Part shown: positions 38,928 to 47,213 of the stretch, one piece after another
How the letters are laid out: each line of letters opens with the position of its first letter
Numbering within the stretch: position 1 is the first letter of the stretch
Assembly: GCF_014280435.1 (NCBI RefSeq)
Contig: NZ_CP060388.1
Location: forward strand, 248,001 to 312,000
From: Sphingobium sp. KCTC 72723
Lineage (GTDB): Bacteria > Pseudomonadota > Alphaproteobacteria > Sphingomonadales > Sphingomonadaceae
Direction of reading: 5' to 3'
Length of the DNA stretch: 64,000 nucleotides
Translations under genes and position numbers: made by a program
Notes under the pieces: generated by a model
The model's input: only the letters and a program-made list of their open reading frames with translations
What the model was told of the DNA's origin: nothing
Databases searched by the model: none

Positions 38928-39581
38928 ATGACCCAACGATATGAATTAGGAATTTCTCACAACGTTGATGATTTGGCTCATCGGGGCTTCATTGCGAATA
39001 CAGAAGAAGCCCAAATGGCGGCTGATTTAGCGAGCATTTTGACTGATCTTAGGCACGTTGAATGGGGGATTTGCAAAATCCTGAGCTTGCCATCTGAAAC
39101 GGAACACTTCGATCCTCTAAGAATTGCGCTGATCGATAGCGTTGTTATTCGATATCGACGCTGCTTCGCTTCAGGCATACGTTCGCATTTGGAAGAATAC
39201 GTCGTTGAGCAGGTTGCACCTAAATATTTAGAGACGCACCGTTACTTCTGGGATCTTGGTAACAAACACATCGCACATTCAGTAAGCGCTGCAGAAAACA
39301 TGTTTTCGATGGTCATCTTGGACGAAGATCAAGCTACCAATCCCAAGGTTTGGGGAAGTGTAGTAATGCATGTGGTTGGCCTCGAAGGCACTGATGATCT
39401 GCGACCACTGGGCGAATTAGCCAGGGTTCTTGCATGTGAATATGTTCAACCGGAGGCTGACCGCCTATCGGAAGTATTCCACCAGCAGGCCATGCGGATG
39501 GAGGTTAACGATGTGCTAAAACTGAAACCAGCGGACTTCCCCGTTAACCTGAACGCCGATAACATCGGAAAAAAAACGTAA
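38928..39581 (+). CDS. Orphan protein of unknown function, HEPN-like motif
   Basis: The 217-residue frame is clearly more AT-rich than its neighbours, including the 220 bases upstream, so it was probably acquired. It has a central block with VVIRYRRCFASGIRSHL and, about 40 residues on, HRYFWDLGNKHIAHSVSAAEN. An Arg/Asn-x-KHIAHS pattern at the end of a helical region resembles the R-x4-6-H motif of HEPN proteins, many of which act in defence or toxin systems. The link is a weak pattern match only. It stands alone between queA and a convergent gene. Confidence 0.6.
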   Translation: MTQRYELGISHNVDDLAHRGFIANTEEAQMAADLASILTDLRHVEWGICKILSLPSETEHFDPLRIALIDSVVIRYRRCFASGIRSHLEEYVVEQVAPKYLETHRYFWDLGNKHIAHSVSAAENMFSMVILDEDQATNPKVWGSVVMHVVGLEGTDDLRPLGELARVLACEYVQPEADRLSEVFHQQAMRMEVNDVLKLKPADFPVNLNADNIGKKT

Positions 39582-39630
39582 ACCGTAGCCTCAATGCCAA
39601 TGTTGGGTTTGGCAACGCCCTGAGCAACGT

Positions 39631-39969
39631 CTACCCCCGCCCCACGAACAGAAATCCCACTGCCGCCATGATGCAGCCAAACGCGGCCAGGTGGCGCCAG
39701 TTTAGCGGTTCGCCCAGCACCGTCACCATGAAGATGCCGAACACGACCAGCGCTATGGCTTCCTGCGCGACCTTGAGTTGACCGGCGGACCAGCCATGGG
39801 CGAAGCCGATGCGGTTGGCGGGGACGGCGAAGCAATATTCGACCAGGGCGATGGCCCAGCTGATCGCGATGACGACCAGCAGCGGTTTGTGCATCCCGCC
39901 TTTCAAATGCCAATACCAGGCCGTGGTCATGAAGATATTGGAGAGGACGAGCAGCAGGATCGTGGGCAT
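39631..39969 (-). CDS. DUF486 / small DMT-like membrane protein
   Basis: I start at ATG 39969 (MPTILLLVLSNIFMTTAWYW), giving 112 residues; the longer form to 40023 begins with a polar stretch that is unlikely. Four hydrophobic helices are visible, and the C-terminal GEPLNWRHLAAFGCIMAAVGF motif matches the DUF486 family, related to drug/metabolite transporters. The substrate is unknown. Confidence 0.85.
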   Translation of the reverse strand: MPTILLLVLSNIFMTTAWYWHLKGGMHKPLLVVIAISWAIALVEYCFAVPANRIGFAHGWSAGQLKVAQEAIALVVFGIFMVTVLGEPLNWRHLAAFGCIMAAVGFLFVGRG

Positions 39970-40070
39970 GGGATGCTTTGTGCCGCCGGATCGGCGGCTT
40001 GCGCAAGACGGCAATTTGCGCAAATGGCCGTTGCAAAGCCCTATTGGCTCGATTATACGCTGCCCACCCT

Positions 40071-40146
<76 letters not shown>

Positions 40147-40155
40147 GGATTTCAT

Positions 40156-40193
40156 AAAGCCGGATTTCGCCAATGTGCGAAGTCCGGCTTTTT
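40156..40193 (+). terminator. Terminator of the tRNA-Ala gene
   Basis: A 15-base stem (40156-40170 with 40177-40191, one G-T wobble) around CAATGT ends in a T-run at 40189-40193, ten bases after the tRNA. Confidence 0.88.
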
Positions 40194-40283
40194 CATGGGA
40201 CAGGCGTTCCAGCATCGGCGCAATGGCCCTTCTCCTGATCCGCGCAGCGCTTTAGACAGGCTGGCACAAGGGGATCCCGTTTC

Positions 40284-41270
40284 ATGTCCAATGCCACATT
40301 CGCCATCAGCGCCGACGATGTCGCCGACGCCGCCCGGATCATTGCACCTGCCGCTATCGCCACGCCGCTGCTGGAAAATGCGGCGCTCAATGCGCTGGCG
40401 GGGCGGCGGGTGCTGGTGAAGTTTGAGGGCGCGCAGCATACCGGATCGTTCAAGTTTCGCGGTGCCTATAACCGGCTGGCGCGGTTGAACGCCATGGAGC
40501 GGGCGGCGGGCGTGGTGGCATGGTCGTCGGGCAATCATGCGCAGGGCGTGGCGGCGGCGGCGCGGTTGCTGGGCATCCCCGCAACCATCGTGATGCCGGC
40601 CGATGCGCCCGCGATCAAGCTGGCCAACACCCGCGCATTGGGTGCCGACGTCGTGACTTACGACCGGAATCGCGACAATCGGGAAGCGATTGCGGCGGCG
40701 CTGGCAGGGGAGCGGGAGGCGACGATCGTGCCGTCCTTCGACGACCCCTTTATCATTGCCGGGCAAGGAACAGCCGGGCTGGAGATATTGGCGCAGGCGC
40801 AGGCGGCGGGCGCATCGGTTGGTCAGATATTGGTATGTTGCGGCGGCGGCGGGTTGACGGCGGGGATCGCTACCGCCGTGAAGGCGCAGTCGCCCGATAC
40901 GGCCATCTACGCCGTGGAGCCGAGCGATTTCGACGATACCGCCCGGTCGCTGATTAGCGGCACGCGCGAACAGGTGGCGCCCGGTGCGCGGTCGATCTGC
41001 GACGCCTTGCTGTCGCCCAGCCCCGGCGCGTTGACGCTGCCGATCATCCGCGCGCTGGTGGCGGGCGGGTTGACGGTCAGCGACGATCAGGTGCGCGATG
41101 CGATGCGCTTTGCTTTTTCGACGCTCAAGCTGGTGGTGGAGCCGGGCGGCGCGGTGGCGCTGGCGGCGATGCTGGCGGGTTTTGCGCCACCGTGCGAGGG
41201 GGCGAGCGTGGTGGTGCTGTCGGGCAGCAATGTCGATCCGGCGATGTTCGCGGACATTATCGCGGGATGA
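40284..41270 (+). CDS. PLP-dependent threonine/serine dehydratase
   Basis: The 328-residue protein has the PLP lysine in HTGSFKFRGAYNRL near residue 55, the SSGNHAQGVAAAARLLG motif near residue 80 and the phosphate-binding CCGGGGLTAGIATA loop near residue 190. It has no C-terminal ACT domain, so it resembles catabolic threonine dehydratases or serine racemases rather than IlvA. Its stop overlaps the LysR start. Confidence 0.88.
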   Translation: MSNATFAISADDVADAARIIAPAAIATPLLENAALNALAGRRVLVKFEGAQHTGSFKFRGAYNRLARLNAMERAAGVVAWSSGNHAQGVAAAARLLGIPATIVMPADAPAIKLANTRALGADVVTYDRNRDNREAIAAALAGEREATIVPSFDDPFIIAGQGTAGLEILAQAQAAGASVGQILVCCGGGGLTAGIATAVKAQSPDTAIYAVEPSDFDDTARSLISGTREQVAPGARSICDALLSPSPGALTLPIIRALVAGGLTVSDDQVRDAMRFAFSTLKLVVEPGGAVALAAMLAGFAPPCEGASVVVLSGSNVDPAMFADIIAG

Positions 41271-42163
41271 TCGACCCGCGCGCCATTCGTACCTTCCTGG
41301 CCGTGGTGCATGGCAATTCGATCAGCGGTGGCGCGCGCCTGCTCAACATATCGCAGCCGTCCGTGTCCAACGCCATCGCCCAACTGGAGCAGGCGCTGGA
41401 CGTGTCGCTGTTCGAGCGGTCGCGCAGTGGCATCGTGCTGACGCCGGAGGGCGAAGCGCTGCTGCGGCGGGCGGAATCGATCGACAGCCTGCTGCGCGAT
41501 GCGGAGGCGGAGGTGAAGCTGGCCAGCGCAGGCGTGGCCGGGCCGCTGCGCGTGGGCGGCACGCCGGGCGCGCTCGTCAGCCTGCTGCCCGATGCGGTGC
41601 GGCGGCTGGAGGAGCAGATCGGCCAATTTGCGCTGCATGTGGTGGAGCGGCCCGACCATGATCTGGCCGCGATGCTGCATCGGGGGGAAATCGAGCTGGC
41701 GTTCGTCACCACGGGGATCGAGGAACCGCCGGAAGGCATTGAGGAGCAGACTTTTTCGCGTGATCCCTTCGCGCTGATCGTCGGGCGGCAGAATGATCAT
41801 CTGCCCGCGCGTGTATCCTTACGCGACATGAAGGCGATGCGTTGGGTGCTGCCCGAAGCACGCGGCGCGTTCCGGCGGCAGATCGATGCGCTGTTCATGG
41901 CCGCCGACGTGCCAGCGCCGCAGGACATTATCCGCTGCGATTCGCTGCTGACGACCAAGGCGCTGGTGCGGGGCAGCCGCCGTGTCACCATATTGCCGAT
42001 GCAGGTTGCGTCAGCGGAACTTTCCATCGGGGTGCTGCGCGCGATTGCAATCGAGGAAGCGCAATTCCCTCGCGCCATCGGCGTGCGACGGCTGGCCGGG
42101 CGGCGGCTGTCGCGGCTGGGCGCGGGGTTGCTGGATGTAATCATCCATAGCTCCACGCTATGA
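41267..42163 (+). CDS. LysR family transcriptional regulator
   Basis: ATG 41267 overlaps the upstream stop (ATGA) and gives 298 residues. The N-terminal winged helix has FLAVVHGNSISGGARLLNIS and QPSVSNAIAQLEQALDVSLF; the rest is the two-part ligand-binding domain. LysR proteins usually respond to a pathway substrate. It lies on the same strand directly before the catabolic cluster and is the obvious candidate to control it, although its coupling to the dehydratase leaves that open. Confidence 0.92.
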   Translation: MIDPRAIRTFLAVVHGNSISGGARLLNISQPSVSNAIAQLEQALDVSLFERSRSGIVLTPEGEALLRRAESIDSLLRDAEAEVKLASAGVAGPLRVGGTPGALVSLLPDAVRRLEEQIGQFALHVVERPDHDLAAMLHRGEIELAFVTTGIEEPPEGIEEQTFSRDPFALIVGRQNDHLPARVSLRDMKAMRWVLPEARGAFRRQIDALFMAADVPAPQDIIRCDSLLTTKALVRGSRRVTILPMQVASAELSIGVLRAIAIEEAQFPRAIGVRRLAGRRLSRLGAGLLDVIIHSSTL

Positions 42164-42190
42164 CATTGCCAAAAATCATTATTTTTCTTG

Positions 42191-42207
42191 TGGGGCGAAC
42201 CGCCCCA
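42191..42207. promoter_or_regulatory. Possible operator before the catabolic cluster
   Basis: TGGGGCG-AAC-CGCCCCA is a perfect 7+3+7 palindrome in the 83-base gap between the LysR gene and the amidohydrolase. It has the T...A dyad form of LysR sites, but with a longer spacing than the classic T-N11-A. It could instead be a weak terminator of the lysR transcript. Confidence 0.35.
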
Positions 42208-42246
42208 TAAGGAGCGCCAACAGAAAAGCTTTCGGGAGAGCGCGCC

Positions 42247-43482
42247 GTGCGGCAATTAATCCGCAATATCAGGATATTCGATGGCACCGGCAGCGCGCCC
42301 GCGCCCGGCGCTGTCCTGATCGAGGGCGATCGCATCGTTGCCGTGCTTGCGGATGATGCGGAGACTGTCCATCTCGCTGTCGACTTTGTGATCGACGGGC
42401 AGGGCGGCACGCTGATGCCCGGCATGGTCGATTCCCATACCCACCTGACCTGGGGCAGCTCGGTCGAGAAAATCTATCACCAGTTCATTCTGCCCGCCGA
42501 CGAATTGAAAGTCGCGGCATGGCGCAATGCCCGCGTGCTGCTGGACCATGGTTTTACCAGCGCCTATTCGGCTGGCGCGCTGGGCGATCATATCGAACCC
42601 GAACTGGCCCGCGCCATCGCGGCTGGTGAAACCCCCGGCCCGCGCCTTGTCCCCTCCACGCTGGAACGCAGCCCGGAAGGCGAAGAGGGCGTCGAAACCG
42701 GCGACGTGTTCAATGGCCGTGGCGCGCAGGCGATGCGCGACTTCGTCGCCTATTGCGCGGATCAGGGCGTCCAGTCGCTCAAGTTGGTGATTTCGGGCGA
42801 GGATGCGTTGAAGCCTGGTTCGTCGGGCGACATCCTCTACACCGACGAGGAAATGCAGGCGGCGGGCGAAGCCGCAAAGGAAGCCGGTCTGTGGATCGCC
42901 ACTCATGCCTATTCGCCCCGCGCCATCCAGCTTGCGCTCGAAGCGGGTGCGCGCATCCTTTATCATTGCTCCTTTGCCGATGAAGCTGCGATCGACGCGA
43001 TGGTCGCGCACAAGGACCAGATTTTCTACGCGCCCGGTCCCGGCGTTTCCGTCGCTGCGCTGGAAGCCACCCCGCCGCCGCACATCAACATGGCGTCGAT
43101 GAAGGCAAGCGCGGCGGAGCGGCTGGAACTGGAAGCGGTGCTGGTGCCGGAATTGAAGCGGCGCGGCGTGCGCGTGCTGATCGGCGGCGACTATGGCTTT
43201 CCGTTCAACCCCAATGGCCGCAATGCCCGCGACCTGGAGCATTTCGTCACCCGCTTCGGCTTTACGCCTGCTGAGGCGTTGAGCGCCGCGACGATGCTGG
43301 GCGGGCAGTTGATGGGGCTGGACGTGGGGCAAGTGAGGCCCGGCTATCTCGCCGACCTGTTGCTGGTCGATGGCGACCCGACGCAGGACGTGACGATCAT
43401 GCAGGACGCTAGCCGGATAAAGATGATCATGCAGGGTGGCAAATTGCACAAAGCCCCCGTCACCGAGCCGGTAACGGCCTGA
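42247..43482 (+). CDS. Metal-dependent amidohydrolase
   Basis: The 411-residue protein starts at GTG 42247 with GGGAG upstream. The metal motifs are VDSHTHLTWG (about residue 61), ATHAYSPRA and LYHCSFADEA in the middle, and IGGDYGFPFN near residue 315, the usual HxH...H...H...D set. It belongs with imidazolonepropionase/prolidase-like amidohydrolases. In this cluster it may open a ring or cut an amide/lactone in the aromatic pathway; the substrate is not deducible. Confidence 0.87.
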   Translation: MRQLIRNIRIFDGTGSAPAPGAVLIEGDRIVAVLADDAETVHLAVDFVIDGQGGTLMPGMVDSHTHLTWGSSVEKIYHQFILPADELKVAAWRNARVLLDHGFTSAYSAGALGDHIEPELARAIAAGETPGPRLVPSTLERSPEGEEGVETGDVFNGRGAQAMRDFVAYCADQGVQSLKLVISGEDALKPGSSGDILYTDEEMQAAGEAAKEAGLWIATHAYSPRAIQLALEAGARILYHCSFADEAAIDAMVAHKDQIFYAPGPGVSVAALEATPPPHINMASMKASAAERLELEAVLVPELKRRGVRVLIGGDYGFPFNPNGRNARDLEHFVTRFGFTPAEALSAATMLGGQLMGLDVGQVRPGYLADLLLVDGDPTQDVTIMQDASRIKMIMQGGKLHKAPVTEPVTA

Positions 43483-43504
43483 TACCGCCACAAGAAAGAC
43501 GATC

Positions 43505-45007
43505 ATGTTCGATGTTGCGATTATCGGCTGCGGGCCGGTAGGGGCCTTTGCGGCCAATTTACTGGGCAAGAGCGGCCTTTCGGTCCTGGTGATCGAGCAG
43601 GAAGCCAATCCTTATCCGCTGCCCCGCGCGGTGCATCTGGACCATGAAATGATGCGCCTGTTCCAGTCGGCCGGGGTGATCGACGCGGTCGCGGACGACA
43701 TGCGCGATACCGAAGGGCATCTACATGTCGGCGCGGACCATGGCGTCATCAAATATATGGGCACGGTCGGGCGCGCCCGGCCGTTCAGCTGGTCCAACGA
43801 CTATTTCTTCTACCAGCCCGAACTGGAGCAGCATCTGCGCGATGCGCTGGCGGCCCATGCCACGGTCGAACTGCGTTTGGGCGTCGGGTTCGAGGGACTG
43901 GCGCAGGACGGCGAAGGCGTCACGCTGCACCTGACGGGTGGCGACACGGCGCGGGCGCGCTATGTCATTGCCTGCGACGGTGCGCGCAGCGCGGTGCGCA
44001 AGGCGTTGGATATTCGCCTGGACGATCTGGATTTCGAGGAACCCTGGCTGGTGGTCGATGCCGAAGTCGACGGTCCCGTGCGCTTCCCCGACCTGTCGGG
44101 CGTGCCGGAAGCCGCCGATCTGCAAAAGCTGTCCGTGATGATGTGCGACCCCAAACGCCCGGCGACGATCGTGCCGGGGCGCGGCAATCACCGTCGCTGG
44201 GAATTCATGCTGCTGCCCGGTGAGGATGACCAGGCGATGATGGAACCACATAATGTCGCCGCTCTTGTCGCGCCCTACCTCTCCGGGGTGCCGCACAGGA
44301 TCGTGCGCGCGGCGACTTATCGTTTCCATGGTCTGATCGCCGAGCGGTGGCGGATGGGCGGCGTCTTTCTGGCCGGCGATGCAGCGCACCAGACGCCGCC
44401 CTTTTTCGGGCAGGGCATGTGCCATGGGATGCGCGACGCGGCCAATCTGGCCTGGAAGCTGGCGGCGGTGGTCAAGGGCGAAGCGCCCGACGCCCTGCTC
44501 GACAGCTATCAGCCCGAACGCGATCCCCATGTCCGCGCGGTAATCTCCGCCGCTGTGGGGGCTGGCCGCTATATCTGCGTGCTGGACCCGGCGATCGCCG
44601 CTGCCCGTGACGCGGACATGCGCGAAGCCGCCAAGGCGACGCAGCAAGGCACCGCCGCCGACCTGATCCCCGCCATATCGACCGGCATCGTGGCGCTTGG
44701 CACGGCGGGGGCAGGTGAACGCTTCATCCAGCCGCGCGTCGGCGGCAAGTTGCTGGACGATGTGACAGGGGGTGGCTGGCGGTTGTTTGCGCGGCACACC
44801 GTCGCTGCGCCCGGCGATGTGACGGTCGTTGCGCTCGATGCGCTGGACGATGGCGGCGCGATTGCGGGCTGGCTGGATGCGCGCGGGGCCGATGCTTTGC
44901 TGCTGCGTCCCGACCATTATGTTTTCGGCACGGGCGAACCGGCGGACCTGATCGCGCTGCGCGACGCGCTGATCGCCGGAAGTGTTTCTCAGGAGATTGC
45001 GGCATGA
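43505..45007 (+). CDS. FAD-dependent aromatic hydroxylase (MhpA/FdeE-like)
   Basis: The 500-residue protein has the FAD-binding VAIIGCGPVGAFAANLLG at the N-terminus, the DG motif YVIACDGARSAVRKAL near residue 160, and the second FAD motif GDAAHQTPPFFGQGMCHGMRD near residue 295. The rest matches class A phenol/phenylpropionate monooxygenases such as MhpA, and the flavonoid A-ring hydroxylase FdeE is of this general kind. It would add an OH next to an existing ring OH, making a catechol for the dioxygenase downstream. The stop overlaps the next start. Confidence 0.9.
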   Translation: MFDVAIIGCGPVGAFAANLLGKSGLSVLVIEQEANPYPLPRAVHLDHEMMRLFQSAGVIDAVADDMRDTEGHLHVGADHGVIKYMGTVGRARPFSWSNDYFFYQPELEQHLRDALAAHATVELRLGVGFEGLAQDGEGVTLHLTGGDTARARYVIACDGARSAVRKALDIRLDDLDFEEPWLVVDAEVDGPVRFPDLSGVPEAADLQKLSVMMCDPKRPATIVPGRGNHRRWEFMLLPGEDDQAMMEPHNVAALVAPYLSGVPHRIVRAATYRFHGLIAERWRMGGVFLAGDAAHQTPPFFGQGMCHGMRDAANLAWKLAAVVKGEAPDALLDSYQPERDPHVRAVISAAVGAGRYICVLDPAIAAARDADMREAAKATQQGTAADLIPAISTGIVALGTAGAGERFIQPRVGGKLLDDVTGGGWRLFARHTVAAPGDVTVVALDALDDGGAIAGWLDARGADALLLRPDHYVFGTGEPADLIALRDALIAGSVSQEIAA

Positions 45008-45435
45008 CCCTTACCCTTGCCCAGGCACGGACCATCATCGACACGGCATTGGCGCAGCCGCGCGGCGACAATGCACCCGCACTGGCCGTGGTGGTGCTGG
45101 ACGCTGGCGCGCACCCGGTCGCCTTCGCGCGCGAAGATGGCGCGAGCCTGTTCCGCTTCGACATCGCCAAGGCCAAGGCGACGGGCGCGCTGGGCATGGG
45201 GGCGGACACGCGCGTCATTGCCGGGCGCGCGGCCAACAACCCGGCCTTTTTTCAGAGCGTGGTGGCCGTCACGGGCGGCCAGCTTGCCCTGTCACCCGGC
45301 GGCGTCCTGATCCGTGATTTGGAAGGTACGGTGATTGGCGCCGTCGGGATCAGCGGCGACACCGGCGATTGCGACGAAGCCTGCGCCATTGCGGGCATCT
45401 TGGCCGCCGGTCTGACCCATGGAGACGCCAAATGA
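45004..45435 (+). CDS. GlcG/HbpS-like DUF336 protein
   Basis: The 143-residue protein has the DUF336 core ALAVVVLDAGAHPVAFAREDGAS and IAKAKATGALGMG. The GGVLIRD and GAVGISGDTGDCDEACA motifs follow near the end. Members bind heme or act as small accessory proteins in catabolic operons. It overlaps both neighbours by four bases (ATGA), so it is part of one tightly coupled operon. Confidence 0.9.
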   Translation: MTLTLAQARTIIDTALAQPRGDNAPALAVVVLDAGAHPVAFAREDGASLFRFDIAKAKATGALGMGADTRVIAGRAANNPAFFQSVVAVTGGQLALSPGGVLIRDLEGTVIGAVGISGDTGDCDEACAIAGILAAGLTHGDAK

Positions 45436-46340
45436 AGTTGCGCAGCATCGAATTGTCGCTGCCCGGCGCGGCGGAGGCTGCGGCCTTTCTGACCGACATA
45501 TGGGGCATGGCCCCGGCGGCGGTCGAAGGGGCGACGCATTATCTGCGCGGGTCGGGCAGCTTCCCCTATCTGGTGGCGCTGGAGGAATCGGCGGATTGCT
45601 ATGTGCGCTCCACGACCTTCGTCTGCACCGCAGACCGGCTGGAACAGCTCAAGCGCTCGGTCAGCGCAGCGGGGCTGAATGCCGCGCCAGTGGTGTCGAA
45701 AGACTTGGGTGGCGGTCATGGCATCATCGTGGAACTGGCGGAGGGCGAATTGCTGCGCTTTCTGGTCGATGCGCAGGAAGTCGCGCCGATCGAAGGGGCT
45801 GACCTGCCGGTCAAGCTGACCCATGTCGTGTTCAACAGCGCCGACGCGGAAATGACCGGCCATCTGGTCGAAGATGCGCTGGGTTTTCGCGTGTCGGACC
45901 GGACCAAGGGCATGGTGTTCGTGCGCTGCAACGATTCACATCATTCGACGGCCTTTGCCCGTGCGGGCATTTCCAGCCTGAACCATATCGCGTTCGAGAT
46001 GGAAGATCTGGACGCCGTGATGCGCGGCATCGGCCGCCTGCGCGATCAGGATATGGCCCCGGCATGGGGTCCGGGCCGCCATGGTCCCGGTGCCAATGTG
46101 TTTGCCTATTTCATTGCCCCCTTCGGCCCGGTGATCGAATTTTCAACCGCCGTGAACAAGGTGCCTGACGATTATCAGGCAGGCGCACCGGACGATTGGA
46201 CCTGGCCTGCCAGGCGGATCGACCAGTGGGGCATGTCCGACAAAGATTTCGACGGCCTGCGCGCCGCCGAGGAGAAATTCCGCCACCGCCGCGATTGGGA
46301 ACCCCGTTCGCTGGACGTCCTGACAGAGGGAAATATCTAA
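45432..46340 (+). CDS. Extradiol-type VOC dioxygenase
   Basis: ATG 45432 gives 302 residues with two VOC domains. The likely metal ligands are His in KLTHVVFNS (about residue 133), His in SLNHIAFEM (about 194), and Glu in GPVIEFSTAV (about 238). Such enzymes cut a catechol ring beside its hydroxyls, the step expected after the FAD hydroxylase. The length and three-ligand layout fit type I extradiol dioxygenases; a non-dioxygenase VOC protein is less likely. Confidence 0.85.
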   Translation: MKLRSIELSLPGAAEAAAFLTDIWGMAPAAVEGATHYLRGSGSFPYLVALEESADCYVRSTTFVCTADRLEQLKRSVSAAGLNAAPVVSKDLGGGHGIIVELAEGELLRFLVDAQEVAPIEGADLPVKLTHVVFNSADAEMTGHLVEDALGFRVSDRTKGMVFVRCNDSHHSTAFARAGISSLNHIAFEMEDLDAVMRGIGRLRDQDMAPAWGPGRHGPGANVFAYFIAPFGPVIEFSTAVNKVPDDYQAGAPDDWTWPARRIDQWGMSDKDFDGLRAAEEKFRHRRDWEPRSLDVLTEGNI

Positions 46341-47170
46341 TGCGTTATGTCAGCTTCCGCCGCCCTGACGGCACCGCCAGCTTCGGCCGCCTGAACGGCG
46401 AAACCATCGTCGAACTGGCGAGCGACGCCGTGCCGAGCCTGAAGGCCGCGCTGACCGATGGCAGCCTGGCCATGCTGGCCGACGGTGCCAGCTTTGCCGC
46501 CGCCGATGTCGTGCCTTTGCCGGTCATTCCCGATCCCGCCAAGATCCTGTGCGTGGGCCTCAACTATGCCGAACATGTCAAGGAAACCGGGCGCGAGCAG
46601 AAAGCGCATCCCGCCATTTTCGTGCGCTATGCCGACAGCCTGATCGCCGATGGCCAGCCGATGGTGAAGCCGAGCGTGACCGAGCGTTTCGATTATGAAG
46701 GCGAATTGGCCATCGTGATCGGGAAGCCGTGCCACAAGGTCGCGGCTGCCGACGCCATGGCCTATGTCGCGGGCTATGCCTGTTTCAACGACGGGTCGGC
46801 GCGCGACTGGCAGCGCCACAATATCCAGTTCACGCCGGGCAAGACTTTCCCCGGCACCGGCGGTTTTGGCCCGGCATTGGTGACGGCGGACGAAATTGCC
46901 GATCTGGGCGCGCTGCGCGTGCAGACGCGGCTCAACGGCGAACTGGTGCAGGATCAGGCGGTCAGCGACATGATCTGGGATATTCCCACTGTCATCGAAT
47001 ATATCAGCGCCTTTACCCCGCTGGCCCCCGGCGACGTCATTGCCACCGGCACGCCGGGCGGTGTCGGCGATAAGCGCACCCCGCCACTTTACATGAATGC
47101 CGGGGACAAGGTGGAAGTCTCGATCGGCACCATCGGCACGCTGACCAACCGCATTATCGACGAAGCATAA
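46340..47170 (+). CDS. Fumarylacetoacetate hydrolase family protein
   Basis: ATG 46340 overlaps the previous stop (TAATG), giving 276 residues. CVGLNYAEHVKETG, the metal-binding YEGELAIVIGKPCH and NDGSARDWQ, and GTPGGVGDKRTPP near the end are classic FAH-fold motifs. In meta-cleavage pathways these act as C-C hydrolases or hydratases/decarboxylases on ring-opened acids, so it would work on the product of the VOC dioxygenase. Confidence 0.92.
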   Translation: MRYVSFRRPDGTASFGRLNGETIVELASDAVPSLKAALTDGSLAMLADGASFAAADVVPLPVIPDPAKILCVGLNYAEHVKETGREQKAHPAIFVRYADSLIADGQPMVKPSVTERFDYEGELAIVIGKPCHKVAAADAMAYVAGYACFNDGSARDWQRHNIQFTPGKTFPGTGGFGPALVTADEIADLGALRVQTRLNGELVQDQAVSDMIWDIPTVIEYISAFTPLAPGDVIATGTPGGVGDKRTPPLYMNAGDKVEVSIGTIGTLTNRIIDEA

Positions 47171-47213
47171 TCAACCAATAGACGATCCAATTATAAGAAG
47201 GGGAGGAGTTACC

